From Gammaproteobacteria bacterium (lineage in GTDB: Bacteria > Pseudomonadota > Gammaproteobacteria > JAJFKG01): a DNA stretch of 64,000 nt. Position 1 is the stretch's first letter. The number at the start of each line of letters is the position of its first letter. Positions 55,453 to 64,000 of the stretch are shown in pieces. A program made the translations under genes and the position numbers. Where the stretch lies: positions 1-64,000 of the forward strand of contig JAJFKG010000051.1 of NCBI GenBank assembly GCA_021773335.1, written 5' to 3'. The notes beneath the pieces were generated by a model, which worked only from the letters and a program-made list of their open reading frames with translations, made no database searches and was not told where the DNA came from.

Positions 55453-56896
55453 AGTTAGGAATCCGATTAAAATAAGTTTTTTCTAAAATAACACCAAGAC
55501 CTATTAAAGGTGTAATGGCTAAGCCTAATTTCATGGTTATAGTTAGCCACGTAAGGAAAGGCATAGCAGACAGGGTGTTTAGGGCTGAATAGGTCAGTAA
55601 AAGGTGTAAATAAACTGCAATAAGGATAGGAGTAAGCAGAGTAATAATATTTACTTTGATACCCCAAAGTATGTTACCAAGTAAGGAAAAAAGTAGGGTG
55701 TTATATAATAAATAGCTAATTAGGGTACAGTAAGCGATTGTTTGTAAAATGATAGTATGCGTGTAATAGAGGTAAGCGAATTGGAGAACAAAGGTCATTA
55801 GTAAAAATAGATTAGTAATTAAAACCCAGCTAAATTGTTTGCCTGCAATCCAGTAATTACGAATTATGCTTACTCTAGGTTGAAAGTAAGCTGATAATAA
55901 TAAAGTAAATAAGACGGGTATGGCATGAGCATATTGGGTTAACCAATGGCTGACAGCAAGCTGGATAACTGACGCACATGCCATAATTAAACTCGGTAGT
56001 AAGACAAAATACTGAAAGTTAAGGTTACGTAAAATCACTTGACCAAAATTATGAGTCGCAGTCTTATCAGAGCCATGAAGCTTATATAACCTTACCATGA
56101 AGACATTAGACATCCATGCGGGGATTTGTATAGTCTGATTGACAATTAGTTTGGCTGTTGTATAAATGGCTAGCAAACTTAAGCTGCAAAACTTAGCAAC
56201 AAAAATGGTATCGATTATTGCACATAGGCTCATAGGGTAATCGATTGCTTTAAAAGGAATTGCGAAACTCAACAAACGTTTTACGATTTGTTTCGAGAAT
56301 TGTAGGTTAATTTTAAATTGCAAGGCTGCGCCTAAGAGTAACAATTGCAAAACATACGCTAGAGTGGAGCCAACCACAATACCAGGCACTTGATAGAAAT
56401 ACGCACCGGTAATGACTAAAAGTGCGTAACTCAACCAAAATACATTCTGTCGTTTGCTGAGTACACGGTAATTTTCCTCACTTTGCAAGAATGCAGTGAA
56501 GCATTCGCCAAAGCTCATGGCCATTAGTATCAATATGGCTGCTGGAATTGTCCAATGAGGCACTGAAGAGGAGGTGCCTGGGAAGAAGATATAGTAAACA
56601 AAAAGCACTGAGCAGATCAGTAAGCGCTGAATAATATGTAATACTAAGCTGGTGTTTTGGCAACTTGATATTTCGGTAGTTTTATTTTGCCCGCGGCACT
56701 GGGTGAGATACCAGATCGAGGCGGTAGGTGCACCAGCATCAAAAGTTTGTACGCTATTTTGGATTAAAACGATAAAACTCCAAATTCCGATTGTGCTAGG
56801 AGGTAACAGCAAACGGATGATAAATTCCTGAGCCACACGGGATAGCTGACCTAAGATATTTGAAGCTGTGTAGAAAAAAGCATTTTTAAATAACAT
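55433..56896 (-). CDS. Wzx-like polysaccharide flippase (1)
   Basis: A 487-residue membrane protein with about 12-14 hydrophobic segments, no signal peptide. The N-terminal half (LGQLSRVAQEFIIRLLLPPSTIGIW split across two helices) fits the MATE-like/Wzx exporters that move lipid-linked repeat units to the periplasm. It lies 9 bases after the second flippase gene and overlaps the cyclase gene by 20 bases. Confidence 0.82.
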   Translation of the reverse strand: MLFKNAFFYTASNILGQLSRVAQEFIIRLLLPPSTIGIWSFIVLIQNSVQTFDAGAPTASIWYLTQCRGQNKTTEISSCQNTSLVLHIIQRLLICSVLFVYYIFFPGTSSSVPHWTIPAAILILMAMSFGECFTAFLQSEENYRVLSKRQNVFWLSYALLVITGAYFYQVPGIVVGSTLAYVLQLLLLGAALQFKINLQFSKQIVKRLLSFAIPFKAIDYPMSLCAIIDTIFVAKFCSLSLLAIYTTAKLIVNQTIQIPAWMSNVFMVRLYKLHGSDKTATHNFGQVILRNLNFQYFVLLPSLIMACASVIQLAVSHWLTQYAHAIPVLFTLLLSAYFQPRVSIIRNYWIAGKQFSWVLITNLFLLMTFVLQFAYLYYTHTIILQTIAYCTLISYLLYNTLLFSLLGNILWGIKVNIITLLTPILIAVYLHLLLTYSALNTLSAMPFLTWLTITMKLGLAITPLIGLGVILEKTYFNRIPNYADSTA

Positions 56897-56905
56897 ATAT
56901 TAGCG

Positions 56906-58216
56906 CTAGTTTGTTGTCTTCGCAAAAATAGTAGGATTGATCCCCAGTTTTTTAAAGACGTGATAGACCAAAATAAAATTCCATAGTGATAATGCAATCG
57001 TTGATGCCCATGCGACACCGTAAGCACCCGCATATATCGCTAGTGGGATCCCCAAAATAATATTAATTACGATAACGTAATAGAATGATCTGGCAGTAAT
57101 AGATTCATAGCCAGCAATATTCAGTATCCATCCTTTACTACCGCATAAGAGGTTAATGAGTTGTCCGATCATTAAAACTAACAGAAGAAAATAGCTGGTT
57201 ACATAGGCACGACCATATAGTAGACAAATCCAATACCCTACAGTAGCGAGGAATATTACGGCGATGATTGAGAAAAAGGCAATGATACGCACATAATGGG
57301 TAATTTTCTTTTGGTAAACTTCAATGGGCTGAGTATTATAGTCTTCAGCGAGTTGCGAAATAATATTGGAATTAATCGATGCCATAACAAAGCTGAGCAC
57401 ATAACTGAGTTGTAATGCAACGCCATAATATGCAATTTGTTCTGTGGTGGAAAAAAATTTTAGTAAAATAATATCTACTTGTGCAAGCATGATGGCGCCC
57501 CATTGACTGAGTGCGAAGCTCAATTCTCCGCTGCCTTCTGCACGAGCACAAATAGCGCCGTACTTTTTGATGCCTACGAGAATGACAATTGCAGACAGGG
57601 TGGATGTGAAAATAATAATATTCCACATGAGCTCTTTAGGTGAAAACGACGAGAAATAATAAGCAGTAATGATTAGTACTAACCAGACCGTGTTCAAGAG
57701 AACGAGATAAACATTGGCTCTTGATACTTTTTTAATGCTAATAAAAAAAGACTGCAATAAATTGCCGATAAATAGTGGGATAACGTATAAAAAAGCGATT
57801 ACTTCTATAGAGAAATCAGCGCGCTTTTTTAAGATAAACTCGTAACAAAACCAAGCGAGAATAAAAAGCGTAGCGATTAACAATCCTCGGTATAAGTACC
57901 AGTTATAGATATGATAGATTGAACGATTGCGTTGAAAGCCTGTTAATTTACTTCTTCCCCAAGCTCGCGCCATTATACCAAGAGCACCCATCATAATAAT
58001 ACCAGAGGCAAGCCTAGCCATAGATGTGCCAAAAATTAATTGGCCGTATTCACTTGTGTTGAATAAGCGAGCCAATAAAATAAACGCGAGCAAGGTTAAG
58101 AAACGGGCCAAGCCTTGTAAAAGCATTGTGGTAATTGAGCGGGTAAACACAGGATTTGAAAATAGTAGGTTTAGCAAACGCGCGATAAATACTTTGTTAT
58201 AATTACGGGTGTTCAT
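56906..58216 (-). CDS. Wzx-like polysaccharide flippase (2)
   Basis: A 436-residue membrane protein with about 12 hydrophobic segments. The N-terminal region includes LLARLFNTSEYGQLIFG, the typical early motif of Wzx/RfbX exporters. It is clearly different from the flippase at 55433, so the locus encodes two exporters. They are adjacent and on the same strand, with 9 bases between them. Confidence 0.85.
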   Translation of the reverse strand: MNTRNYNKVFIARLLNLLFSNPVFTRSITTMLLQGLARFLTLLAFILLARLFNTSEYGQLIFGTSMARLASGIIMMGALGIMARAWGRSKLTGFQRNRSIYHIYNWYLYRGLLIATLFILAWFCYEFILKKRADFSIEVIAFLYVIPLFIGNLLQSFFISIKKVSRANVYLVLLNTVWLVLIITAYYFSSFSPKELMWNIIIFTSTLSAIVILVGIKKYGAICARAEGSGELSFALSQWGAIMLAQVDIILLKFFSTTEQIAYYGVALQLSYVLSFVMASINSNIISQLAEDYNTQPIEVYQKKITHYVRIIAFFSIIAVIFLATVGYWICLLYGRAYVTSYFLLLVLMIGQLINLLCGSKGWILNIAGYESITARSFYYVIVINIILGIPLAIYAGAYGVAWASTIALSLWNFILVYHVFKKLGINPTIFAKTTN

Positions 58217-58757
58217 GTCTGCAACTTTGTACGTTGAAGAGTGCTGAAACTCGTCCCTTCACTGATACAGCAATCCAGTAGATGTCCGAGAGTAAGATTA
58301 TATTATGGTAATAGTAAAAATAACTACGGTAGTTGTTTTTTAGTTGAGAGAAATAATATAGCGTTTGTTCTACAATCTGATCTCTTTTCATTGCTCTTCT
58401 ATCATTGTTGAGTGTAGATGGTTTGGCCATGGCATACTCATGGGGTTGTTGAGCGCTCAACAAGTAAATATTAATGCAGAAATGAATGACGCAAAATTAG
58501 GGTACCTAAATTAGTCACATATCCTATGCAGAGCATTCCATCCTAAGTATTTCTGGGACTGGTATTTTAAATGCTCAGCAGCCAAATAAAAAAATGTTGC
58601 GAACCAATCTTATCGGTGAAAGAAATAAAGTCAAGCAATTACTCAATGGGTTGCTGCTTACTCGTATTTTCGAACCAAACTTGTTTTTTATGGCTACTTT
58701 GGTATTATCGCGGCTCAATTTTACTATATTATAAGTAGTATTCTAGGAGCTGGATGA
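58217..58757. other. Gene-poor divergent region
   Basis: About 540 bases between the flippase gene (minus) and the radical SAM gene (plus). An 86-codon minus-strand frame (58203-58463) lies here but has no supporting signals. Just before 58758 there is AGGAG (58743-58747) and an AT-rich -10-like stretch near 58725-58735. Nothing else recognisable. Confidence 0.4.
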
Positions 58758-60767
58758 ATGGAAAAAGAGCTGTTTGACAATAAAGCTCTAAAAATTATCG
58801 TGGTTACTACACCCATTCGACCTATTCCAACTGAATATCCTCCCTTGGGAAGTATGGCCGTCATCAAAGCCCTGCGGAAAGCTGGGTTCGATAATACGCA
58901 ATTTTATGATATTGATGGTTTACGCCCCAAATACGAAGAGGCGCTTAAGTATCTTGTAGCCGCTAAGCCTGATGTGCTCGGTATTAGTGCTGTTGTATCC
59001 ACGGCGTATGAGTATGTCAAAAAATTAAGCCTTGATATTAAGCGTCTGCTACCAGATACCACAATTGTTTTGGGTGGAAACCTTGGTGCTAGTGCTGAGA
59101 TTTTGTTACATAAAACTGGCGTTGATTTTGTGGCAGTTGGTGAAGGCGAACGCACAATGACGAGTTTTGTGCAGCAGTTTATCCAGTCAAGAAACAAAGC
59201 AGATTTTCGTAAAGTTGGTGGTTTGGTGTATTTGGATGGTAGCCAGCTGGTCAATACTGGTTTCCAATTGCCAGTTGCAAAAACAGATATTTATGATGTT
59301 GATTGGCAAGATTTAGAAAAAAATTCGCGTATTAAAATTTTCTTTCCACAGGCAACTCGTTCATTGTTAGCAGAATCTACTTTTGCACAAGACCCGCGTA
59401 TTTTTGAAGAGCATCGTCAAGGTAAAACCATTGGCACCCTTGTCGCTTCTAAAGGTTGCGTAGCACGTTGCACTTTTTGTCATCGTTGGGATAAGGGTAT
59501 TCGTTATGTGCCAGTGCCCATTTTGATGGAACGTCTAGAATATATTATTAATCGCTATAATGTCGGTTTTGTAACGTTTGGAGATGAAAACTTTGGTACG
59601 GATAAGCGTTGGCTAAAAGAGTTTTGTCAGGAAATTAAGAAGTTTGACGTTTTGTGGCGTGTCAGTGGCATGCGCGTTAATTGCGTGTCACCTGAGTACC
59701 TACAAATGATGAAAGAAGTGGGTTGTTCCGCTGTGTACTTTGGCATGGAAACTGGCAGTGAAAGAATGCTGCAAATCATGGAAAAGAAAGTCAAGCTTAA
59801 AGATAATTACAATGCTATGCAGTGGATTATCGATAATGACTTGCATACTACAATTCAATTAGTATTGGGTATGCCAGGCGAGAACCCGCAAACTATTCGT
59901 GAAACTGCTGCGTTTGCTGCGTTTGGCGCTTGTCTCAAAGAAGATAAAAATCCGTTAGATTTAAGTATTAACTATGCCCAAGCTTTACCAGGAACGCCTT
60001 TATATGAATTTGCTCGTCATAAGGGTTTAATTGGCAGTGGTATAGATGAGGAAGAACGGTATTTATTAGCAATTTCTGATCGAGATGCTGGCGATGAAAC
60101 GACGGCTTTACCGTTAACCGGTTATCCTAAGCTAATTACTGAAACTTGGCGCCCTTATATTATTGCCAAAGCGGGTGTTGCATACATTAAAAAATATGGT
60201 AAAGCTGCCTATAATAAACAGCTGATAAAGTCACAATATTTTTCGGTTGTGCATAGTGATGAGGAAGATAGTCAGCGAGCCGAAGTGATTGTCGATAATG
60301 TGAACGATACAGGCTATTTTAATTATCCTAAAGAAAAACGTGCTTTAGACTCTACGCGTAATAATCCTTTTGCAAATGCGGAAGATGTGCAAGTCGATGT
60401 AAGTGGTTATACGGAGACTGTGCGTGATACATGGCAGCGGATGAATGTGACTGACAACCAATTGCCGGATTTTTGGTCTTTGCTGTTTAAATTACAGTTT
60501 CGTATTTTAATCGTGCGCTACCCAACTATCGTATATCGTTTGCGGTTTTTCTTGCCCTTGTTTGTATTATTGTTTGATTGGCAACGTAATGGGTTTAAGT
60601 ACGCTTGTCGGCTAATTGTGGAATATTTAAAGTATCGCCTCACTAGTATATTTCGTTATAAATGGTTTGAATTTGATTATAAGTCATTGCGAAAAATTGT
60701 CGGAAACGATATTAGCCCTAACAAACAGGATAGTGAAGCAATGATGCCATTACGCAAAGGTAGGTAA
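58758..60767 (+). CDS. B12-binding-type radical SAM protein
   Basis: A 669-residue enzyme. An N-terminal B12-binding-like Rossmann domain (about 10-145) is followed by the radical SAM core with the cluster motif C234-x3-C238-x2-C241 (CVARCTFC) and later GMETGSERML and VLGMPGENPQT. The cobalamin base-off motif DxHxxG is not visible. The C-terminal 200 residues are extra and partly hydrophobic near residues 590-610. Members of this class carry out methylations and ring rearrangements. A ferredoxin gene directly follows, giving an electron donor. Strong ribosome site AGGAG. Confidence 0.9.
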   Translation: MEKELFDNKALKIIVVTTPIRPIPTEYPPLGSMAVIKALRKAGFDNTQFYDIDGLRPKYEEALKYLVAAKPDVLGISAVVSTAYEYVKKLSLDIKRLLPDTTIVLGGNLGASAEILLHKTGVDFVAVGEGERTMTSFVQQFIQSRNKADFRKVGGLVYLDGSQLVNTGFQLPVAKTDIYDVDWQDLEKNSRIKIFFPQATRSLLAESTFAQDPRIFEEHRQGKTIGTLVASKGCVARCTFCHRWDKGIRYVPVPILMERLEYIINRYNVGFVTFGDENFGTDKRWLKEFCQEIKKFDVLWRVSGMRVNCVSPEYLQMMKEVGCSAVYFGMETGSERMLQIMEKKVKLKDNYNAMQWIIDNDLHTTIQLVLGMPGENPQTIRETAAFAAFGACLKEDKNPLDLSINYAQALPGTPLYEFARHKGLIGSGIDEEERYLLAISDRDAGDETTALPLTGYPKLITETWRPYIIAKAGVAYIKKYGKAAYNKQLIKSQYFSVVHSDEEDSQRAEVIVDNVNDTGYFNYPKEKRALDSTRNNPFANAEDVQVDVSGYTETVRDTWQRMNVTDNQLPDFWSLLFKLQFRILIVRYPTIVYRLRFFLPLFVLLFDWQRNGFKYACRLIVEYLKYRLTSIFRYKWFEFDYKSLRKIVGNDISPNKQDSEAMMPLRKGR

Positions 60768-60773
60768 GGCTTT

Positions 60774-61097
60774 ATGACGTTTGTAGTGACCGAAAATTGT
60801 ATATTGTGCAAATCTACTGATTGCGTGGAAGTATGTCCGGTTGATTGTTTTCATGAGGGCCCCAACTTTCTGGCGATCAATCCGGATGAGTGTATAGATT
60901 GCGCTGTGTGCGTGCCCGAGTGTCCACAGGAGGCGATTTTTGCCGAAGATGAGTTACCTGAAAAATATTTGAATTTTATTGAATTGAATAAAGAACTTTG
61001 TGAGATATGGCCAGTGATCACTGAGATGAAGGAGCCACTACCTGAATGTGATAAGTGGGATGGCGTGGAAAACAAATTACAGTATCTCGAGAAATAA
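60774..61097 (+). CDS. fdxA: 7Fe ferredoxin FdxA
   Basis: A 107-residue FdxA-type ferredoxin: [20 protein letters not shown] and [16 protein letters not shown] hold the ligands of one [3Fe-4S] and one [4Fe-4S] cluster. It lies 6 bases after the radical SAM gene and the next gene starts directly after its stop. It probably feeds electrons to the radical SAM enzyme. A dedicated copy for a pathway is unusual; fdxA is often found alone. Confidence 0.92.
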   Translation: MTFVVTENCILCKSTDCVEVCPVDCFHEGPNFLAINPDECIDCAVCVPECPQEAIFAEDELPEKYLNFIELNKELCEIWPVITEMKEPLPECDKWDGVENKLQYLEK

Positions 61098-61937
61098 ATG
61101 AGTTTAAGAGCCGTTTTAAAAAAAATCGTTCATCCCCTCTATGATTATGGGCCCACTAGACACTTAATAGATTGCGCGATTAGATTCACTTGGAATAATC
61201 GTTTTGTGCGCAAATATTTCACCAAAAATTTTAATTCTGGTTTTTTAGCGGTTGGTGAACAAAACAAGTATTGCGTAGCTCCAGATTGGATTACGATTGA
61301 TATCGATGGGGCCGATTTTAATTACGATATTCGTGAACATCAGCCATTTCCCTTCGCCGATAATAGTATTAAGTTGATTTATTCCTCGCATATGGTTGAA
61401 CACCTTCCTGAAGAGACTTGTGAGTACTTTTTCAAAGAAGCTTACCGCCTATTGGATAATGGTGGTTTATTTCGGCTTGAGGCGCCAGATGCAGAGCGGT
61501 TAGTAGAAGAATATAAAAAAGGGAATGAAGCGTTCTTTGTGAGCATGTTAAGCAAAAAAGAAAAGCAAGCGTATGGAAAAACGCTTTTTTGTCACGATGT
61601 ATTAGTGGGGCAACTATCATGTTTCATCGAAAATGATGTGCATGTACCAGTTAAAATTCCAAAGGTCAAAGTCGATGAGCAAGTTAACAAGTTATCGCCA
61701 GTTGAATTTGCAGATTGGTGTGTTTCACTACAAACGCCACAACAAAAGCGTAGTGGGGGCCATATACACACGATTTACTTCGCTAAATTGGAAAAATTAT
61801 TACAAACGGTTGGTTTTACACAGATTGTTAAAACTACAGCAGGACAATCAACACAGCCACTGATGGGGGCTAAGTTACCTGGTATTGAGCGTGGACATCG
61901 TGACTATTTTTCAATTTATGTCGAAGCGGTTAAGTAA
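61098..61937 (+). CDS. Class I SAM-dependent methyltransferase
   Basis: A 279-residue protein. A compact methyltransferase fold is suggested by WITIDIDGADFNYDIREHQ, FPFADNSIKLIYSSHMVEHL and AYRLLDNGGLFRLEAPD. The N-terminal motif I is unusual (DWITIDI in place of a glycine-rich loop). It begins directly after the fdxA stop. The 3' end overlaps no coding start, but the next gene starts 31 bases downstream (ATG 61969). Target unknown. Confidence 0.78.
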   Translation: MSLRAVLKKIVHPLYDYGPTRHLIDCAIRFTWNNRFVRKYFTKNFNSGFLAVGEQNKYCVAPDWITIDIDGADFNYDIREHQPFPFADNSIKLIYSSHMVEHLPEETCEYFFKEAYRLLDNGGLFRLEAPDAERLVEEYKKGNEAFFVSMLSKKEKQAYGKTLFCHDVLVGQLSCFIENDVHVPVKIPKVKVDEQVNKLSPVEFADWCVSLQTPQQKRSGGHIHTIYFAKLEKLLQTVGFTQIVKTTAGQSTQPLMGAKLPGIERGHRDYFSIYVEAVK

Positions 61938-61968
61938 ATCCATAGCTGAAGAATATGGGGAGAATAAT

Positions 61969-62766
61969 ATGACAATTGATAAAAATACTTTTGTAAAAGA
62001 AGGTTATTTCATGGCAAAAGGATTATTCTCGCCGCATGAAGTTGCGCATTATCGACAGCTATTAGTAAAGCATTCGCAATTGGACGATGAAGCTTATGGT
62101 GCTCGTCGGAATTGGACTCAAGCTGATGGTGTAACGCAGAATAAAGATTTTTGGCCACTAATTTATAATGAGAATTTGCTCACCGTACTTAAGCAGTTAG
62201 TGCCGACTATGCCGATGTATTTACAGTATTCTGATTTACATGTCCATTATGATTCTGTCGGTTGGCATAAAGACATACATTATAATCCCCAAGCAGTAGG
62301 TAGCGATGATAAAAAAATAGGTGCGCTGCGAGTAGCAATGTATTTTCAATCTTATGCCGAGAGCCATTTCAAAATGGGGGTGGTGCCACGTTCGCATCGT
62401 CATTCTGCTTTGCTCAACACGCTAGAATATAAGGCTTGGTCGTTGTATCGCCGCTATACAGGTAAATTACCTTTTTGTTATTTTACTCTACGGCCCAAGT
62501 GGTTTGAAATTGAGGCAGGGGACTGTTTGATTTTTGATACTCGCCTGCTGCACACAGGCTCAAGTATTATTGGCCCTAAATATTCAATCTATCTGGGGTA
62601 TGGTGAAGACGGGAATAAATTGAGCCAAAGGCAAGTGGAATACCTCCATGAGCGTGAGGATTTACACTATGGTGAGTGTCCAACGGAGCTTATTAGCCTT
62701 TTACAAGAAAAAAACTTAGCTTCGCAATATATCGTTGATAGAGTTACTGAGCAGCAGGGTGCTTAA
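61969..62766 (+). CDS. PhyH-type (phytanoyl-CoA dioxygenase family) 2-oxoglutarate/Fe(II) oxygenase
   Basis: About 265 residues. The Fe(II) ligands are suggested by WHKDIHYN (HxD) and the distal His in LLHTGSS; the family pattern around GDCLIFDTRLLH is clear. ATG 61969 with GGGGAG upstream is the start; the longer frame from 61885 overlaps the previous gene and lacks support. Relatives hydroxylate lipids, sugars and amino acids. It belongs to the same plus-strand unit as the radical SAM enzyme. Confidence 0.9.
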   Translation: MTIDKNTFVKEGYFMAKGLFSPHEVAHYRQLLVKHSQLDDEAYGARRNWTQADGVTQNKDFWPLIYNENLLTVLKQLVPTMPMYLQYSDLHVHYDSVGWHKDIHYNPQAVGSDDKKIGALRVAMYFQSYAESHFKMGVVPRSHRHSALLNTLEYKAWSLYRRYTGKLPFCYFTLRPKWFEIEAGDCLIFDTRLLHTGSSIIGPKYSIYLGYGEDGNKLSQRQVEYLHEREDLHYGECPTELISLLQEKNLASQYIVDRVTEQQGA

Positions 62767-62791
62767 TATTTAACAACCCCTTGGGATAGCT

Positions 62792-63751
62792 ATGCAACAA
62801 ACACCCACGATCAGTGTCATCATTAATTGCTATAATTCTGAGCAATATTTGTGCGAAGCACTCGATTCAGTTTATACTCAAACTTTTTCCGACTGGGAAA
62901 TAATTTTCTTTGATAATAACTCGACGGATGGTAGTGCAAAAATAGCACAGCTCCATGCTAGTCATCAGGATGGCAAACTTAAATACATCAAAAATGATAA
63001 AACTGTTTTATTGGGTGAAGCGCGTAACTTGGCGGTCGCACAAGCATCTGGACAATATGTGGCCTTTCTCGATTGTGATGATCTTTGGTTGCCTGAAAAG
63101 CTAGAGAAGCAATTGGCGCAATTACAGCAGCCATCTAGCAGGCCTTGGGGGATGTGTTTTACTGATGCCATGCGTGTCGACGCCCAAGGTCATGATTTAT
63201 TGTCTTATTCGCACGAGAAAAAGCCCCATAGTGGTAACGTCTATCAGCAATTACTTTACTATCCTTTCATTGCTTGCTCGGCTTGTATGGTTGATACCGC
63301 AGTTTTAAGGGCTAGTGGTGGTTTCGATCCGAGTTTTCACTACGTAGAAGAATGGGATGTGTGGCTTAAAGTGGCAAAAAACCGCGACGTGGCATTTGTT
63401 GACCAAGAATTGACTAAAATTAGGATTCATTCCAGTAATGTTTCTAGGGATTTGACTAGTCAATACCAGGAAAGGCTACGCCTGGCTGAGGTAGTTATGC
63501 AGCGTGATAGCCAGGCACGTAAGATTTGTAAAAAGGCCATGAAAATGGTGCACATACAGTATAAAATTAGCAGCTTGTTGTTGGCAGAGAACCTGAAGCA
63601 AAGGCTCAGTCTGGGGCTAGAGCTGCTGTTTAAGATGCTGATGGCGCCTTTGATATCCTTGAGTATTATGCGCAAGTATCTTAATCTGAGTGTCTATCGC
63701 GCATTTAGAAAGAAATACATGTCAAGAGAGACTTGTTTGGCCAAAGAGTAA
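62792..63751 (+). CDS. Family 2 glycosyltransferase
   Basis: A 319-residue inverting-type glycosyltransferase: SVIINCYNSEQYL, FFDNNSTDGS, and the DxD-like VAFLDCDDLWLPEK, with the acceptor-side EEWDVWLK (ED/W region). A C-terminal hydrophobic stretch (about 270-290) may attach it to the inner membrane. It adds a sugar to the growing lipid-linked repeat unit. It is 25 bases after the oxygenase gene and 8 bases before the next. Confidence 0.93.
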   Translation: MQQTPTISVIINCYNSEQYLCEALDSVYTQTFSDWEIIFFDNNSTDGSAKIAQLHASHQDGKLKYIKNDKTVLLGEARNLAVAQASGQYVAFLDCDDLWLPEKLEKQLAQLQQPSSRPWGMCFTDAMRVDAQGHDLLSYSHEKKPHSGNVYQQLLYYPFIACSACMVDTAVLRASGGFDPSFHYVEEWDVWLKVAKNRDVAFVDQELTKIRIHSSNVSRDLTSQYQERLRLAEVVMQRDSQARKICKKAMKMVHIQYKISSLLLAENLKQRLSLGLELLFKMLMAPLISLSIMRKYLNLSVYRAFRKKYMSRETCLAKE

Positions 63752-63759
63752 CTGCGTTA

Positions 63760-64000
63760 ATGAATCACCTTCTTATATTGCTATTTGTTCCCGTAGCATC
63801 TTTTATAGCTAGTTATTTTTACCCTAGTTTTGCTGTAAAATTTGGTTTGGTTGCGGAGCCTAATTTTCGCAGTTTACATTCTAATGTAACACCCCGTGGA
63901 GCGGGTATCATTGCTGCCGTGATTGTATTGCTGACGCTTGCTGTATTAGGGCGGCAACATTTTTTCTCAAACCGAGTGTTTATTACTCTCTTCTACGGTG
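63760..64000 (+). CDS. WecA/WbpL-type initiating glycosyl-1-phosphate transferase (partial)
   Basis: Only the first 80 codons are in the window; the gene runs off the right edge. The N-terminal membrane segment is followed by FGLVAEPNFRSLHSNVTPRG, the conserved cytosolic segment of MraY/WecA/WbpL proteins that load a sugar-1-phosphate onto undecaprenyl phosphate. It would start repeat-unit assembly. ATG 63760 is the first Met of the frame. Confidence 0.85.
   Translation, partial: MNHLLILLFVPVASFIASYFYPSFAVKFGLVAEPNFRSLHSNVTPRGAGIIAAVIVLLTLAVLGRQHFFSNRVFITLFYG

Noticed and set aside
58203..58463. 86-codon minus-strand frame upstream of the second flippase
   Set aside because: Overlaps the flippase start, has no family features and no supporting signals; likely chance in an AT-rich region.

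Overview
The window looks like chromosome from a low-GC gammaproteobacterium. The housekeeping genes fit this: asmA-mutY-yggX next to tRNA-Phe, trmB, hemW, nudE-cysQ, a long-type malate dehydrogenase, gloB and rdgC. Their style recalls Legionellales/Coxiellaceae, but that placement is an impression from gene content and intergenic repeats, not a computed result.

Layout. (A) 1-7649 is an accessory island on the 3' side of a tRNA-Phe gene. It holds a 5'-truncated RloC/PrrC-like ATPase, hsdS, a Fic enzyme, hsdR, a phage antitermination Q-like gene and an AlpA-type regulator. hsdM and an integrase are not in view. (B) 7650-22465 is core chromosome: tRNA-Phe, yggX, mutY and asmA on the minus strand, then a class II ribonucleotide reductase behind a pair of NrdR-box-like sites, a cluster of palindromes, trmB, a YigE-like glycosidase, hemW, nudE, cysQ, mdh, a diguanylate cyclase, gloB, rdgC and a CAT-anticodon tRNA. 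(C) 22529-64000 and beyond is one long surface-polysaccharide locus.

The polysaccharide locus has sub-modules. A WbpM/CapD-type dehydratase opens it. A CDP-sugar module follows (rfbF, rfbG, DegT aminotransferase, cupin, C-methyltransferase, deacetylase), with a methyltransferase/kinase-like fusion protein. A minus-strand operon cysQ-cysD-cysN-cysC makes and recycles the PAPS system and ends in a stand-alone GlmU-like acetyltransferase. A sulfotransferase sits nearby, and cysH/I/J are absent, so the glycan is probably sulfated. A nine-gene plus-strand run (44710-52761) combines an acetyltransferase, HisC-like aminotransferase, two Gfo/Idh dehydrogenases, KdsB-like cytidylyltransferase, SDR, an AroB-like sugar-phosphate cyclase, a 2-hydroxyacid dehydrogenase and a GmhA-like isomerase. 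This may make an unusual cytidylyl-activated carbocyclic or acidic sugar. Two Wzy-like polymerases, two Wzx-like flippases, several transferases, a radical SAM/ferredoxin/methyltransferase/dioxygenase cassette, a GT2 enzyme and the start of a WecA/WbpL-type initiating transferase complete the locus.

Most interesting: the possible cyclitol pathway, the dedicated PAPS/sulfation cassette with a degenerate APS-kinase domain fused to CysN, the zinc-ribbon/methyltransferase/phosphotransferase-fold fusion, the radical SAM cassette, and the repeat-rich intergenic regions. All functions are read from motifs and context only; no database search was possible.
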